DNA from: DATBQN01 sp963799925
GTDB taxonomy: Bacteria > Acidobacteriota > Thermoanaerobaculia > Multivoradales > UBA5704
DNA: 64,000 bases
NCBI GenBank assembly: GCA_963799925.1
Contig: CAWCYZ010000001.1
Coordinates: forward strand, 62,001-126,000
Reading direction: 5' to 3'
In this document: positions 1 through 7,722 of the stretch, piece after piece
How the letters are laid out: each line of letters opens with the position of its first letter
Numbering within the stretch: the first letter of the stretch is position 1
Notes under the pieces: generated by a model
The model's input: only the letters and a program-made list of their open reading frames with translations
What the model was told of the DNA's origin: nothing
Databases searched by the model: none
Translations under genes and position numbers: made by a program

Positions 1-725
1 TCCTCCACATGGCGACCTCGCCGCTGCGGCTCGCGCACGCCCTCGGCGACAGCGCCTTCCTGCACCTCAATGCCTCGTTCCTCTTCCTGCCCTGGCTGCA
101 CCCGCTGTACGGCCTGCTGATCAACGTGCCGGGGACGCTGCTGTTCGCCGCCCAGCCGCTCGACAAGCGCATGCTCTGGTACTACAACCCCGCCTTCCTG
201 CTGCCCGGCTTCCTGCTCGGCCTCTACGCCGGCGTCTATCGCCTGATGCGGCTGGCGCGCCGGGCGGCCGCGGCGCTGCGGCTCGCCCCGGGCGATCGCG
301 ACCGCGCGGCGCGCGCCGCCCTGCTCCTCGGCGCGCTCGCCGTGCTGGGCATCGAGTGGCGGCACCGGGCGTCGACGGTCGAGGCGCCGGGGGCCTACGG
401 CTTCCGCGCCCAGGAAGGCGCCGTAGAGGACCAGCGGGCGATCGCGGCGGTCCTCGCCGCCTGCCCGGCCGGCACGCGGGTGGCGACCGACTTCCGGCGC
501 ATCGTCTACCTGCCCAGCCGGGTGGACCGCTACCTGCTGCGCAACGCCGCGAAGGCCGACGTCGTCCTCCTCTTCCGCCACGCCGACGCCATGCTCTCCG
601 GCCGCGCCACCGCCGGCGAGACCTGGAGCCTCCTCGAGCAGGACCCGAGCTTCGCGCTGCGCGCCGAGACGCCGGAGGAGCGGATCTACGCCCGGCCGGG
701 CGTCCGCTGCCTGCGCCTCCCTTGA
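1..725 (+). CDS. C-terminal part of a polytopic membrane protein (DUF2079-like), cut by window start
   Basis: The reading frame is open to the first bases, so the gene probably starts upstream; the ATG at 9 is likely internal. What is visible begins with hydrophobic segments (about residues 20-50 and 60-80), then an arginine-rich loop, one more hydrophobic stretch near residue 105, and a soluble tail of about 120 residues ending shortly after a GVRC motif. A run of membrane helices followed by a small globular tail is the pattern of DUF2079 and related polyprenol-linked glycosyltransferase-like proteins. It converges with the GT2 gene that follows, with only 18 bp between stop codons. Function is inferred from architecture only. 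Confidence 0.6.
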   Translation, partial: LHMATSPLRLAHALGDSAFLHLNASFLFLPWLHPLYGLLINVPGTLLFAAQPLDKRMLWYYNPAFLLPGFLLGLYAGVYRLMRLARRAAAALRLAPGDRDRAARAALLLGALAVLGIEWRHRASTVEAPGAYGFRAQEGAVEDQRAIAAVLAACPAGTRVATDFRRIVYLPSRVDRYLLRNAAKADVVLLFRHADAMLSGRATAGETWSLLEQDPSFALRAETPEERIYARPGVRCLRLP

Positions 726-743
726 GCCGCGGCGGGCCGGGCG

Positions 744-1496
744 TCAGCGGAAGATGCTCGAGCGGCGGATGCTCTTCTTGTGCAGCTTGTAGCGCAGCAG
801 GACGGCGAGGACCGAGAGGCCGTAGACGACGCTGCGGCCGAAGCCGATCTGCGACGCCTCCGCGAAGTAGCGGGTCTCGATGGGGATCTCGCGGATGCGC
901 ATCCCCTTCCAGACGCCCTGGGCGATGATCTCGGTGTCGAAGACGAAGTCGTCGGAGTTGGCCTCGAGGTCGACCGCCTCGAGATAGCGCCGGCTGTAGG
1001 CGCGCAGCCCCGAGTGGTACTCCGAGAGGAAGACGTAGAAGGTGGCGTTGGCGAGCGCGGTGAGGAAGAGGTTCGCCATGTACTTCCACTTCGGCATGCC
1101 GCCCTCGAGAGGGCGGCCGCCGAGCATGCGGCTGCCGAAGACCGCGTCGCACTCGCCGGCGAGGAGGGGGCGGACGAGGTCGGGGATCACCCGCGGGTCG
1201 TACTGGTGGTCGGGGTGGACCATCACCGCGATGTCGGCGCCGCGCGCCAGCGCCTCGCGGTAGCAGGTCTTCTGGTTGCCGCCGTAGCCGCGGTTCTGCG
1301 CATGGACGAGGGTGTGGATCCCCAGCCGCCGGGAGAGCTCGACGGTGCGGTCCCGGCTGGCGTCGTCGACCAGGATGACGTCGTCGACCCAGTCCATCGG
1401 CAGGTCGTGGTAGGTGCGCTCGAGGGTCTTCTCGGCGTTATAGGCTGGCATCACCACGCAGACCTTCTGCGTTCGCGGCGCGGCGGCGGGGGTCAC
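744..1496 (-). CDS. Family 2 glycosyltransferase (DPM1/polyprenyl-phosphate type)
   Basis: A GT2 enzyme that transfers a sugar from a nucleotide donor, probably to a polyprenyl phosphate at the inner face of the membrane. Near the N-terminus it has the GT-A start VCVVMPAYNAEKTL, then VILVDDASRDRT (the DD donor-binding pair), NRGYGGNQK, and MVHPDHQYDP carrying the DxD-like metal motif. The C-terminal third has a hydrophobic segment near FLTALANATFYVFL and a basic tail. I chose the GTG at 1496 because the upstream extension reads into the inverted-repeat element and is arginine/proline-rich nonsense. A TAGACT -10-like hexamer lies about ten bases upstream of that start, so the mRNA may be nearly leaderless. 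It is divergent from the secreted protein at 1793. Confidence 0.85.
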   Translation of the reverse strand: MTPAAAPRTQKVCVVMPAYNAEKTLERTYHDLPMDWVDDVILVDDASRDRTVELSRRLGIHTLVHAQNRGYGGNQKTCYREALARGADIAVMVHPDHQYDPRVIPDLVRPLLAGECDAVFGSRMLGGRPLEGGMPKWKYMANLFLTALANATFYVFLSEYHSGLRAYSRRYLEAVDLEANSDDFVFDTEIIAQGVWKGMRIREIPIETRYFAEASQIGFGRSVVYGLSVLAVLLRYKLHKKSIRRSSIFR

Positions 1497-1529
1497 GGGG
1501 CGTGAGTCTACTGGAATTCTCCCGCGCCG

Positions 1530-1697
1530 AGCCCGCCCGCGGGACCACCCTCCCGAACCCCTTCCAGGCGGCCGTCCTCGGGGACCCAACGGAACGGTAC
1601 TGGCTCCGTTGGGTCCACTGCGGGCGACCGCCCTCGGGACCACCCTCCCGCCCCCCCTTCCAGGCGGCCGTCCTCGGGACCCAACGGACCCAGTACC
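1530..1697. repeat. Two copies of a ~100-bp intergenic element with terminal inverted repeats
   Basis: The complete copy spans 1596-1697. Its ends are near-perfect inverted repeats of about 22 bp, GGTACTGGCTCCGTTGGGTC on the left and the reverse complement of a one-mismatch version on the right. Inside, two direct copies of GGCGGCCG(C/T)CCTCGGGACC flank CACCCTCCCG. A second copy, 1530-1600, lacks its left end and overlaps the complete one. The same element recurs at 13104-13199 and, inverted, at 21641-21743. No copy carries an open reading frame of its own. Structure and size fit a MITE-like or large REP-like element. Confidence 0.75.
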
Positions 1698-1712
1698 CGC
1701 GATGCCGGCGGG

Positions 1713-1742
1713 TCGACACCGGCGGTCATTTTCCAGTAGACT
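1713..1742 (+). promoter_or_regulatory. Promoter for the secreted protein at 1793; -10 region shared as an inverted repeat
   Basis: TCGACA at 1713-1718 and TAGACT at 1737-1742 are separated by 18 bp and match a sigma-70 promoter. The -10 half lies in TTCCAGTAGACT (1731-1742), whose exact reverse complement is at 1505-1516 just upstream of the divergent GT2 gene. The right copy also starts a second palindrome, TTCCAG-N8-CTGGAA (1731-1750). The two divergent genes may thus share a core promoter sequence or a regulator site. Confidence 0.5.
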
Positions 1743-1792
1743 TGCTGGAACACGATCGAACGAAGCTGGTAGACCCCGAAGGGAGATCGAAG

Positions 1793-2305
1793 ATGGATCG
1801 AACGCTCAAGCTCACGCCTCGGCACGTCCCGGCCGTCCTCGCCCTCGCCCTCGGGACCCTCGCCCTGAGCGTCGCGCCACAGCCGGCGCGGGCGGACGGG
1901 CCGTTCCAGTTCCACTCGGTGACGCCCTGCCGCATCGTCGACACGCGCAACCCGGCGAACACCGTCGGCGGCGGCTCGGGCACCGGCGGCCCGGCCCTGT
2001 CGAGCGCCGCGTCGCGCGACTTCCCCATCCAGGGACAGTGCGGGGTGCCGACCGGCGCCAAGGCGGCGGTGCTCAACGTCACCATCACCCAGCCCACCAA
2101 GGACGGCCACCTCACCCTGTGGCCCTCGGGGACGACGCGGCCCAACGTCTCGACCCTGAACTTCGTGGCCGGCGAGCCGGCGATCGCCAACGGCGCCATC
2201 GTGCCGCTGTCGGCGAACGCCAACGACCTGTCGGTGCAGCCGGGCCTCGCCGCCGGCGGCGGCACGGTGCACGTGATCCTCGACGTCACCGGCTACTTCC
2301 AGTAG
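1793..2305 (+). CDS. Small secreted protein with a PCRIVDTR...GYF module
   Basis: 170 residues. An N-terminal signal peptide (basic start, LALALGTLALSVA core, likely cleavage after ARA near residue 35) is followed by one beta-rich module. The module begins SVTPCRIVDTRN, has a central CGVPTGAKAAVLNVTIT and ends HVILDVTGYFQ at the C-terminus. The same module is found in three longer proteins here (18927, 20224, 41246), so this is a single-domain version. The ATG at 1793 follows a GGGAG ribosome site at about 1780; the frame is open further upstream but only through repeat DNA. It is probably extracellular or surface-attached. No catalytic motif is visible, so the role is unknown. Confidence 0.8.
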   Translation: MDRTLKLTPRHVPAVLALALGTLALSVAPQPARADGPFQFHSVTPCRIVDTRNPANTVGGGSGTGGPALSSAASRDFPIQGQCGVPTGAKAAVLNVTITQPTKDGHLTLWPSGTTRPNVSTLNFVAGEPAIANGAIVPLSANANDLSVQPGLAAGGGTVHVILDVTGYFQ

Positions 2306-3236
2306 CCGGGGCACGCCGTCTCTGGGGTTTACAGGCGATCGCGCCTGGTCTCGAACCTGACTCTATCTTCACTAGAGCCTAGAGTTACGAGCACCAGGCC
2401 GTCTCACCTTTCAGCTCTTGTCTTTGCCGAGCGGCGGCTGGCGCCGCCGCTCAACTCCGAACGCGTTAGCGCCCACGAGCAGCGCCACATGACACGCTGG
2501 ATCGATCTCTCTGGCGCTCCGCCGCTGCTCATCCCCGAAGAGCGCTCAACCGTGACCTTGCGGGCGGCTAGGGCCGCCGCTGAAGGCCCGCGCGTTAGGC
2601 GCCAATGAACCGCCCGATTCCTCGCAACACTCGCCTCGGAGAGAGCAGCACACCGGTGAGCCGGGCCACCGAAGCGCCGCTTCAGTCGGGCGTTCTCACC
2701 TCGCCCGCTGATCCGATGCTCGGTCATGCGATCGTGCAGGCACTCAGTGCGCCAGCTGCCGATCGAGCCAGCTCCTCGCGCAACTCGTGCGCGAAATCGA
2801 GACCGGCCGCGCAACCTTTAGAGGAAGGGAAGAAGCCTGATCCCGCGGACGTTGCCAACAAGGTGTTCCGCTATACCGGTAGCACCTCCGGGACGTTCAG
2901 GTCGTGTCCAAAACCAAGGGCAGCCAAGAGATCATCGCGATCGTGGTACCCGCGGTCCGGATTCCCTTTGTGCTCACTCAGCCTGGAACCTACCAAATCC
3001 CTCATGGCAAGCAAAAGATGGCATAGGGTTTGGGGATACTCTACTTTCGGCATTGGCGCCAAGAGCGAGGTTGCGACAACGGAAGACCTTCGTGTAGTTG
3101 CGTGACCATAGAGCATAGCTTCGCCGCTCGTCGGTAGAGCGTTAAGTGACCGAGACACGTGTCGTACGAGCTTAAGGCATTCTCCAGAGAACGAACGTCA
3201 TCAGCCTCGCGCTGATGCGCCAGCGGCGATCGATTA
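2306..3236. other. 930 bp without a convincing gene; lower-GC accessory DNA
   Basis: No frame here has the third-position GC bias of the neighbouring genes. Base composition falls after about 2800 and stays low through the DUF3800 gene. Short open stretches exist, for example from ATG 2605 and a 45-codon frame ending near 3027 with the plausible peptide QEIIAIVVPAVRIPFVL, but they lack starts or ribosome sites and may be gene remnants. The stretch contains a possible integron attC site (2544-2600) and, at 2431-2471, a hairpin followed by GTTAGCG that resembles the right half of a second one. Confidence 0.5.
2544..2600. other. Possible integron attC recombination site
   Basis: GCTCAAC at 2544-2550 fits the R'' consensus RYYYAAC, and GTTAGGC at 2594-2600 fits R' (GTTRRRY), exactly 57 bp end to end. 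Between them CCTTGCGGGCGGC pairs imperfectly with GCCGCCGCTGAAGG, leaving unpaired bases as attC hairpins do. No integrase gene is visible, and the supporting second half-site at 2431-2471 is degenerate. The call rests on pattern alone. Confidence 0.4.
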
Positions 3237-4190
3237 ATGCTTGAACTGTACCTCGACGAGAGTGTCAGCTACTTTGGTCCAGATCCTGGCCGACGGGACC
3301 TTCTTGTCATTGCGGGGTACGTTGCGGAAGCCGATGCTTGGGTGACGTTCTCCAAGGAATGGACAGAGATACTTCATACTTATCGACTATCCCATTTCCA
3401 CGCAAAGGAGCTTCGTAGTCGCAATGCTCGCCTCTATCGCCATCTGGACCTTAAGGAGCGCCAGCGCCTCCTAGCCGAGTTCTGTTCGCTAATCAAGCAG
3501 CACCTGCTGCTGGGTATCGCGGGCTATATTCGCCCGTATGACTACGAGCGTGCGACCACTTCAGAAATTCGGAGCAGGATGGGCAGCACTTACGGGACCT
3601 TGACAAATCTTCTGCTTGTCCTCCTCTCCGGTGTTCTGCTGAACCCGTCCGGCACACCTGATCGCGTCAACGTCTTTCTTGAAGCTGGTCACAAAAACGC
3701 GCGCGAAGCAGTCGATCAGGTCGCCCACTACAAGGCTTCAACTGAACCGGTTCCTGAGACCGTTGACGGCGTGTCTGGCGATGTCATTCATCTGAACCCC
3801 CTCCGGACCTCCTTTATGCGGATTGGTGACCACGGCCTCCTCCGTAAGAAGGAAGCTCCTCCGTTGCAGGCGGCCGATCTCTTGGCTTACCTCGTGGGGC
3901 TTGCTGCCCATATTGAAGACCCCGCTCCCGTATACGACGGGGTACTCGATACCCTTCTCGAAAGCCGTCTGCACGTGCTCACACCGTGGGATCCGCAAGC
4001 CGTTGCCGAGCTCGCCGACGCAATGGGAGCCGCCGATGAACAGGCGGCGGTCAACAGAGCAGACCTCTACCGGCTGAAAGGTCGTCTTCGCTCTTTCGGC
4101 CTCAAGGTCCGCGAGTACCCGTGGGGCATCACTATGGATGGTAGACACCTGAGCGAAGATGAGTGGAAGCACTATCTAGCAACCCGGTGA
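3237..4190 (+). CDS. DUF3800 domain protein
   Basis: 317 residues. The N-terminus LELYLDESVSYFG has the DES motif of DUF3800, and the C-terminal half has LQAADLLAYLVG, the family's second conserved block; acidic residues at these two sites are thought to form an RNase H-like active site. FHAKELRS near residue 55 is also typical. DUF3800 proteins are common on mobile DNA, in integron cassettes and in phage-defence neighbourhoods; their substrate is not established. Codon use is clearly less GC-biased than in flanking genes, consistent with transfer. Its TGA overlaps a GTG start (GTGA) of the next frame. No good ribosome site precedes the ATG. Confidence 0.8.
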   Translation: MLELYLDESVSYFGPDPGRRDLLVIAGYVAEADAWVTFSKEWTEILHTYRLSHFHAKELRSRNARLYRHLDLKERQRLLAEFCSLIKQHLLLGIAGYIRPYDYERATTSEIRSRMGSTYGTLTNLLLVLLSGVLLNPSGTPDRVNVFLEAGHKNAREAVDQVAHYKASTEPVPETVDGVSGDVIHLNPLRTSFMRIGDHGLLRKKEAPPLQAADLLAYLVGLAAHIEDPAPVYDGVLDTLLESRLHVLTPWDPQAVAELADAMGAADEQAAVNRADLYRLKGRLRSFGLKVREYPWGITMDGRHLSEDEWKHYLATR

Positions 4191-4501
4191 AAGTGGTTGC
4201 TGACACCCGGGAGGCTGCGACAATCGTGGCAACCCCGGTAGTAGCCAAGCCGGCCGGTGCTTTCCGCGGCGAACGTCCCGACGTGCCGGCCCCAGGCGCA
4301 AGCGACCTCGACCAGAGGCAAGGCCGAGGAAGGCGGCCTCCTCGGGCGCTCCTCGGCGTCTTCTGGACCCAGCAAGCCGGCGAACCGGCCGAGCTGCGAA
4401 CGCGCCACCGAATGATCGCCGCAGCGGTCGTTCTGTCGGTCATCGTCTTGATGGCTGTCGCCACCTGGCTCGACACGGCCCCTGCGGCTCTGGCAAGGTG
4501 A
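4187..4501 (+). CDS. Hypothetical small protein with one C-terminal membrane helix
   Basis: A 104-residue frame starting at a GTG that overlaps the DUF3800 stop as GTGA, the geometry of translational coupling. The first 70 residues are rich in Pro, Arg and Ala without recognisable motifs; residues 76-95 (MIAAAVVLSVIVLMAVATWL) would make one membrane helix close to the C-terminus, as in tail-anchored proteins. No family is recognised and no independent ribosome site is visible. It may be a real partner of DUF3800 or a chance frame. Confidence 0.35.
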   Translation: MKVVADTREAATIVATPVVAKPAGAFRGERPDVPAPGASDLDQRQGRGRRPPRALLGVFWTQQAGEPAELRTRHRMIAAAVVLSVIVLMAVATWLDTAPAALAR

Positions 4502-4524
4502 ATGGACAGTACGGGGAGGTTTCT

Positions 4525-4995
4525 ATGAGCCCAAAGAAGGCCACGCAGAAGTCCGCCAAGAGCACTACCGAGATCAACGACAAGTCCAAGGGATTCTCCG
4601 CCGAGGAACGAGCCGCGATGAAGGAGCGCGCCCAAGAGCTGAAGGCGGAAGCGCGCCGCGGGGCGGACGGGGAAAGCGCCGTGCTCGCGAAGATCGCCGA
4701 GATGCCGGAACCGGATCGCGCCATGGCCGAGCGGCTCCACGCCATCATCAAAGCCAGCGCGCCAGCCCTCTCGCCGAAAACCTGGTACGGGATGCCCGCG
4801 TATGCCAAGGACGGCAAGGTCGTCTGCTTCTTCCAAAGCGCGCAGAAGTTCAAATCGAGGTACGCGACGTTCGGCTTCAGCGCCGAGGCGAACCTCGACG
4901 AGGGCGCCATGTGGCCGACCGCCTTCGCGCTGAAGGAGTTGACCGCCGCCGAAGAGGCAAGGATCGGCGCGCTCGTGAAGAAAGCTGTGAGCTAA
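4525..4995 (+). CDS. DUF1801/YdhG-like protein
   Basis: 156 residues. A Lys/Glu-rich leader with KKATQKSAKSTTEIN and AEERAAMKERAQELKAEARR precedes a DUF1801-type domain: MAERLHAIIKASAPALSPKTWYGMPAYAKDGKVVCFF, then FATFGFSAEA-like and the closing ALKELTAAEEARIGALVKKA. The family is related to small frataxin-like/YdhG proteins whose biochemical role is unclear. ATG 4525 is chosen over a start nine codons upstream because GGGGAGGT lies at about 4512-4519. GC content is again like the chromosome, so this gene is not clearly part of the DUF3800 segment. Confidence 0.75.
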   Translation: MSPKKATQKSAKSTTEINDKSKGFSAEERAAMKERAQELKAEARRGADGESAVLAKIAEMPEPDRAMAERLHAIIKASAPALSPKTWYGMPAYAKDGKVVCFFQSAQKFKSRYATFGFSAEANLDEGAMWPTAFALKELTAAEEARIGALVKKAVS

Positions 4996-5011
4996 GGGAA
5001 CGCCTCACACA

Positions 5012-5049
5012 GCGGCTCGAGCGGGCTGCTCCGCAGCCGCTTGAGCCGC
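5012..5049. terminator. Long hairpin downstream of the DUF1801 gene
   Basis: GCGGCTCGAGCGGGCTGC and GCAGCCGCTTGAGCCGC form a stem of about 17 bp with one mismatch and one bulge around a TCC loop, 16 bp after the stop codon at 4995. There is no T-run behind it, so termination would have to be Rho-assisted, or the hairpin has another role. Confidence 0.4.
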
Positions 5050-5217
5050 ATTCCCGTTGAGTGCACTGTGCCGGAATCCGGCTAAATCCACCGCTACCGT
5101 CACCCACAAGTTGAGGAGAGCCCACCTTGGGTGGTGTGGGTGACCGCGGCCGAAGCCCGCCGCTCGACGGGGAGCCTCGACTCCGGCCGCGGATCGTGAG
5201 CCGTCGCCGAGCCGAGG

Positions 5218-5619
5218 CTAGCTCTGCCCGCCGTTGTAGTTCACCTGCCCAGCGAGGTAGGTGATGATGGAGTCGAAGTTGCAGACCTCGCCCTGATTGT
5301 AGGTGGACGAGTAGGTGTAGTTGGCGGCAGTGCCGGACGTGACGGACAGGGTGCAGCCGTTGGCGCCGCTGTAGGGAACGTTGAAGACGAAGCTGAATAC
5401 GGTCCCGTCCGGACCCGAATAGGCCGTCTGTCCGTCGATCCCGGTGGAGCCCTCTTTCTCCGAGGCCTCGAACATGTTGATCGAGCTCGGGGGTGTCGTC
5501 GGGGTGATCTGGCCGACCGGGCCGCTCGCCCACCTGCCGCTGCCGAGGCTCGGCGTTCCCACCTGGCTCAACGAACAGTTCGAGGTCACATTGGCAAAGC
5601 ACAGCATTTGAGTGCCCAT
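5218..5619 (-). CDS. Small beta-rich protein, single-domain paralogue of the gene at 5839
   Basis: 133 residues without a signal peptide. It has one domain rich in Gly, Ser, Thr and Asn: WASGPVGQITPTTPPSSINM, then GQTAYSGPDGTVFSFVF, PYSGANGCTL and YNQGEVCNFDSII. The G-x-DGT-x-F...P-x-x-GxN-x-C pattern is reminiscent of aegerolysin/ET79-type beta-sandwich proteins, but this is only a resemblance. It is nearly identical to the first domain of the next gene and then jumps straight to the same VNYNGGQS terminus, which looks like an in-frame internal deletion. The ATG follows GGAAAGGAGAAAGTC. The high similarity of the copies implies recent duplication. Confidence 0.75.
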   Translation of the reverse strand: MGTQMLCFANVTSNCSLSQVGTPSLGSGRWASGPVGQITPTTPPSSINMFEASEKEGSTGIDGQTAYSGPDGTVFSFVFNVPYSGANGCTLSVTSGTAANYTYSSTYNQGEVCNFDSIITYLAGQVNYNGGQS

Positions 5620-5838
5620 GACTTTCTCCTTTCCGGATCTCTGTCCAGAGTTGCCAGCCGCGCGAGCTCGTGCGGCGAGTCCACGCGGATGAGAGGTTGT
5701 GAGGCCCTGCGCTCCGATGCTCGCCGGTCGATCGATCGGCGCGACAGAGGGAGAGCGTGGGTGACCGCGGCCGAAGCCCGCCGCTCCGACGGGAGCCTCG
5801 ACTCCGGCCGCGGATCGTGAGCCGTCGCCGAGCCGAGG

Positions 5839-6582
5839 CTAGCTCTGCCCGCCGTTGTAGTTCACGACGCAGTTGAAGCCGCAGACGGGGCCCTCGCTGA
5901 AGACGGAGGTGTAGGTGTAGTTCGAAGGAGTGCCGCCGGGCAGGGCGGACAGCGTGCAACTGTTGGAGCCGCCGCCGGCGGGCAGGTTGAAGTTGAAGGA
6001 GAACTGTGTCCCGTCGGGGCCCTGGTAGATCACCCCTCCGACCATGTTGGTGCCCGTGGCCTCGAAGAAAGTGATCGGCGAGTTCGGTTGCGATGGCGCC
6101 GCGATCTGGCTCAGCGGAGAGATCGGCCAACTGGCGCCGGAGCCGGTGAGGGTCGGCGGTCCTATCAGGTTCCACGCGCAGTTCGTGGTCAGCGAACCGG
6201 TCACCTGCCCAACGAGGTAGGTGATGATGGAGTCGAAGTTGCAGACGTCGCCCTGATTGTAGGTGGACGAGTAGGTGTAGTTGGCGGCAGTGCCGGACGC
6301 GACGGACAGGGTGCAGCCGTTGGCGCCGCTGTAGGGAACGCTGAAGACGAAGCTGAATACGGTCCCGTCCGGACCCGAATAGGCCGTCTGTCCGTTGGTC
6401 CCGTACGCGGAGTCCTCTTTCCCCGAAGCCTCGAACATGTTGATCGAGCTCGGGGGTGTCGTCGGGGTGATCTGGCCGGCCGGGCCGGTCACCCACTTGC
6501 CGGTGCCGAGGCTCGGCGTTCCCACCTGGCTCAACGAACAGTTCGAGGCCACATTGGCATAGCACTGCTGATCGTCGCCCAT
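5839..6582 (-). CDS. Two-domain beta-rich protein, divergent from the sigma/CHAT operon
   Basis: 247 residues from ATG 6582, chosen because AAAGGAG sits seven bases upstream; an extension to 6744 lacks a site. Domain A (about 1-120) matches the shorter paralogue. Domain B (about 121-240) repeats the same plan at low identity: PISPLSQIAAPSQPNSPITF, then GGVIYQGPDGTQFSFNF, SNSCTLSALPGG and FSEGPVCGFNCVV. Each half has Cys residues near the GxNxC and VCxF positions. No signal peptide or membrane helix is seen. It is transcribed away from the sigma factor at 6835 across a 250-bp gap, so it could be under that sigma factor's control. Function is unknown; a lipid-binding or pore-forming role would fit the resemblance but is speculative. 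Confidence 0.75.
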   Translation of the reverse strand: MGDDQQCYANVASNCSLSQVGTPSLGTGKWVTGPAGQITPTTPPSSINMFEASGKEDSAYGTNGQTAYSGPDGTVFSFVFSVPYSGANGCTLSVASGTAANYTYSSTYNQGDVCNFDSIITYLVGQVTGSLTTNCAWNLIGPPTLTGSGASWPISPLSQIAAPSQPNSPITFFEATGTNMVGGVIYQGPDGTQFSFNFNLPAGGGSNSCTLSALPGGTPSNYTYTSVFSEGPVCGFNCVVNYNGGQS

Positions 6583-6780
6583 GACTTTCTCCTTTCTGGA
6601 TCTCTGTCCAGAGTTGCCAGCCGCGCGAGCTCGTGCGGCGAGCCCACGCGGATGAGAGGTTGTGAGGCCCTGTGCCCCGATGCGCGCCGGTCGATCGATC
6701 GGCGCGACAGAGGGAGAGTCCGCCGCGGCGCGAGGTTTTTCCATCGCCGGCTGAAAACCGCACAGATGCAGAGATAGACA

Positions 6781-6810
6781 TTAGCAATCGCTACGATGGG
6801 GGTGTACAAT
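6781..6810 (+). promoter_or_regulatory. Possible promoter of the sigma/CHAT operon
   Basis: TTAGCA (6781-6786) and TACAAT (6805-6810) are 18 bp apart, a weak -35 with a good -10. If used, transcription would start near 6817, which favours the ATG at 6835 over the one at 6796. Confidence 0.35.
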
Positions 6811-6834
6811 CCCGCCGTTCCAATCCAACCCTGC

Positions 6835-7722
6835 ATGGAAGCTCAGGCTCTCTTCGGTGCCAGCCTGCCGCTGGTCGAGCGCATCGCCCGCGACCTCTGC
6901 CGGCGCTCCGGTATCCACGGCGCCGACGCCGAGGACTTCGCGGCGGCGGCGAAGCTCGCCCTGGTCGAGGACGACTACGCCGTCCTGCGGACCTTCGAGG
7001 GGCGCTCCTCGCTCGCCACCTACCTGACCGTCGTCCTCTCGCGCCTCCTCGCCGACCAGCAGATGCGCACCCTCGGCCGCTTCCGCCCCTCGGCGGAGGC
7101 GGCGCGGATGGGGCCGGCGGCGGTGCGCCTGGAGGCGCTCCTTCTCCGCGACGGCCGCTCTCTCGACGAGGCGCTGCCGTTCGTCCGGGCGCTCGACCCG
7201 GCGCTGACGCGCGAGCGGGCCGAGGCCCTGGCCAGAAGCCTTCCGCCGCGGGACCCGCGGCCGCGCGTGGTCGCCATCCCCGACCTCGACGCCGGAGCCG
7301 CCGCGACGCCGGCGCTCGCGGCCCCCGAGCGCGCCGACGCGCGCGCCATCGCCGCCGAGGCGCGCCGGCTGGCCACGGCGACGAGCCGCGTCGTGCGGCA
7401 GGCCCTCGACTCGTTTCCCTTGGAGGACCGCGTGATCCTGCGCCTGCGCTTCGGCTCGAGCGCCAGCCTCGCCGACGTCTCGCGCATGCTGCGCCTCCCC
7501 CAGCGGCCGCTCTACCGGCGCGTCGAGGCGCTCCTCGCGCGCCTCCGTGCCGCCCTGGAGGCGGCGGGGCTCGACGCCGGCGGCGTCGCCGAGCTGATCG
7601 GCGGGGCGGCGGGCGACATGGACTTCGGCCTCGCCGAGCGGGAAAACGGCGCCGAACGGCAGACTCTCCCTAAGGAAGAGGAGGCGGGCGAGATGGACCT
7701 CGCCGCCAGGGGGACGCAATGA
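6835..7722 (+). CDS. ECF-like RNA polymerase sigma factor
   Basis: 295 residues from ATG 6835 (an upstream in-frame ATG at 6796 is possible). The N-terminal part LPLVERIARDLCRRSGIHGADAEDF and LVEDDYAVLRTFEGRSSLATYLTVVLSRLLADQ corresponds to sigma region 2, with a helix for -10 recognition. The C-terminal part, ALDSFPLEDRVILRLRFGSSASLADVSRML...PLYRRVEALLARLR, is region 4 with its helix-turn-helix. A linker of about 90 residues separates them. Its stop overlaps the next start as ATGA, so sigma factor and the zinc-finger protein are translationally coupled, the usual layout of a sigma/anti-sigma pair. It probably drives its own operon and possibly the divergent gene. Confidence 0.85.
   Translation: MEAQALFGASLPLVERIARDLCRRSGIHGADAEDFAAAAKLALVEDDYAVLRTFEGRSSLATYLTVVLSRLLADQQMRTLGRFRPSAEAARMGPAAVRLEALLLRDGRSLDEALPFVRALDPALTRERAEALARSLPPRDPRPRVVAIPDLDAGAAATPALAAPERADARAIAAEARRLATATSRVVRQALDSFPLEDRVILRLRFGSSASLADVSRMLRLPQRPLYRRVEALLARLRAALEAAGLDAGGVAELIGGAAGDMDFGLAERENGAERQTLPKEEEAGEMDLAARGTQ

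Larger units (their letters stand above)
5147..6720 (-). repeat. Tandem duplication of a gene with its flanks
   Basis: Two direct units. Unit 1 is about 5147-5757 and unit 2 about 5758-6717. Upstream flanks (5620-5757 and 6583-6717) differ at only a few bases, including the ribosome site and a GATCGATCGGCGCGACAGAG stretch, and the 75 bp after each stop codon match almost exactly. Unit 1 is shorter because its gene lacks the second domain present in unit 2. Confidence 0.85.

Noticed and set aside
2605..3105. 166-codon frame following the attC-like site
   Set aside because: No ribosome site, Ser/Arg/Pro-rich translation, no periodicity of codon composition; kept only as part of the non-coding description.
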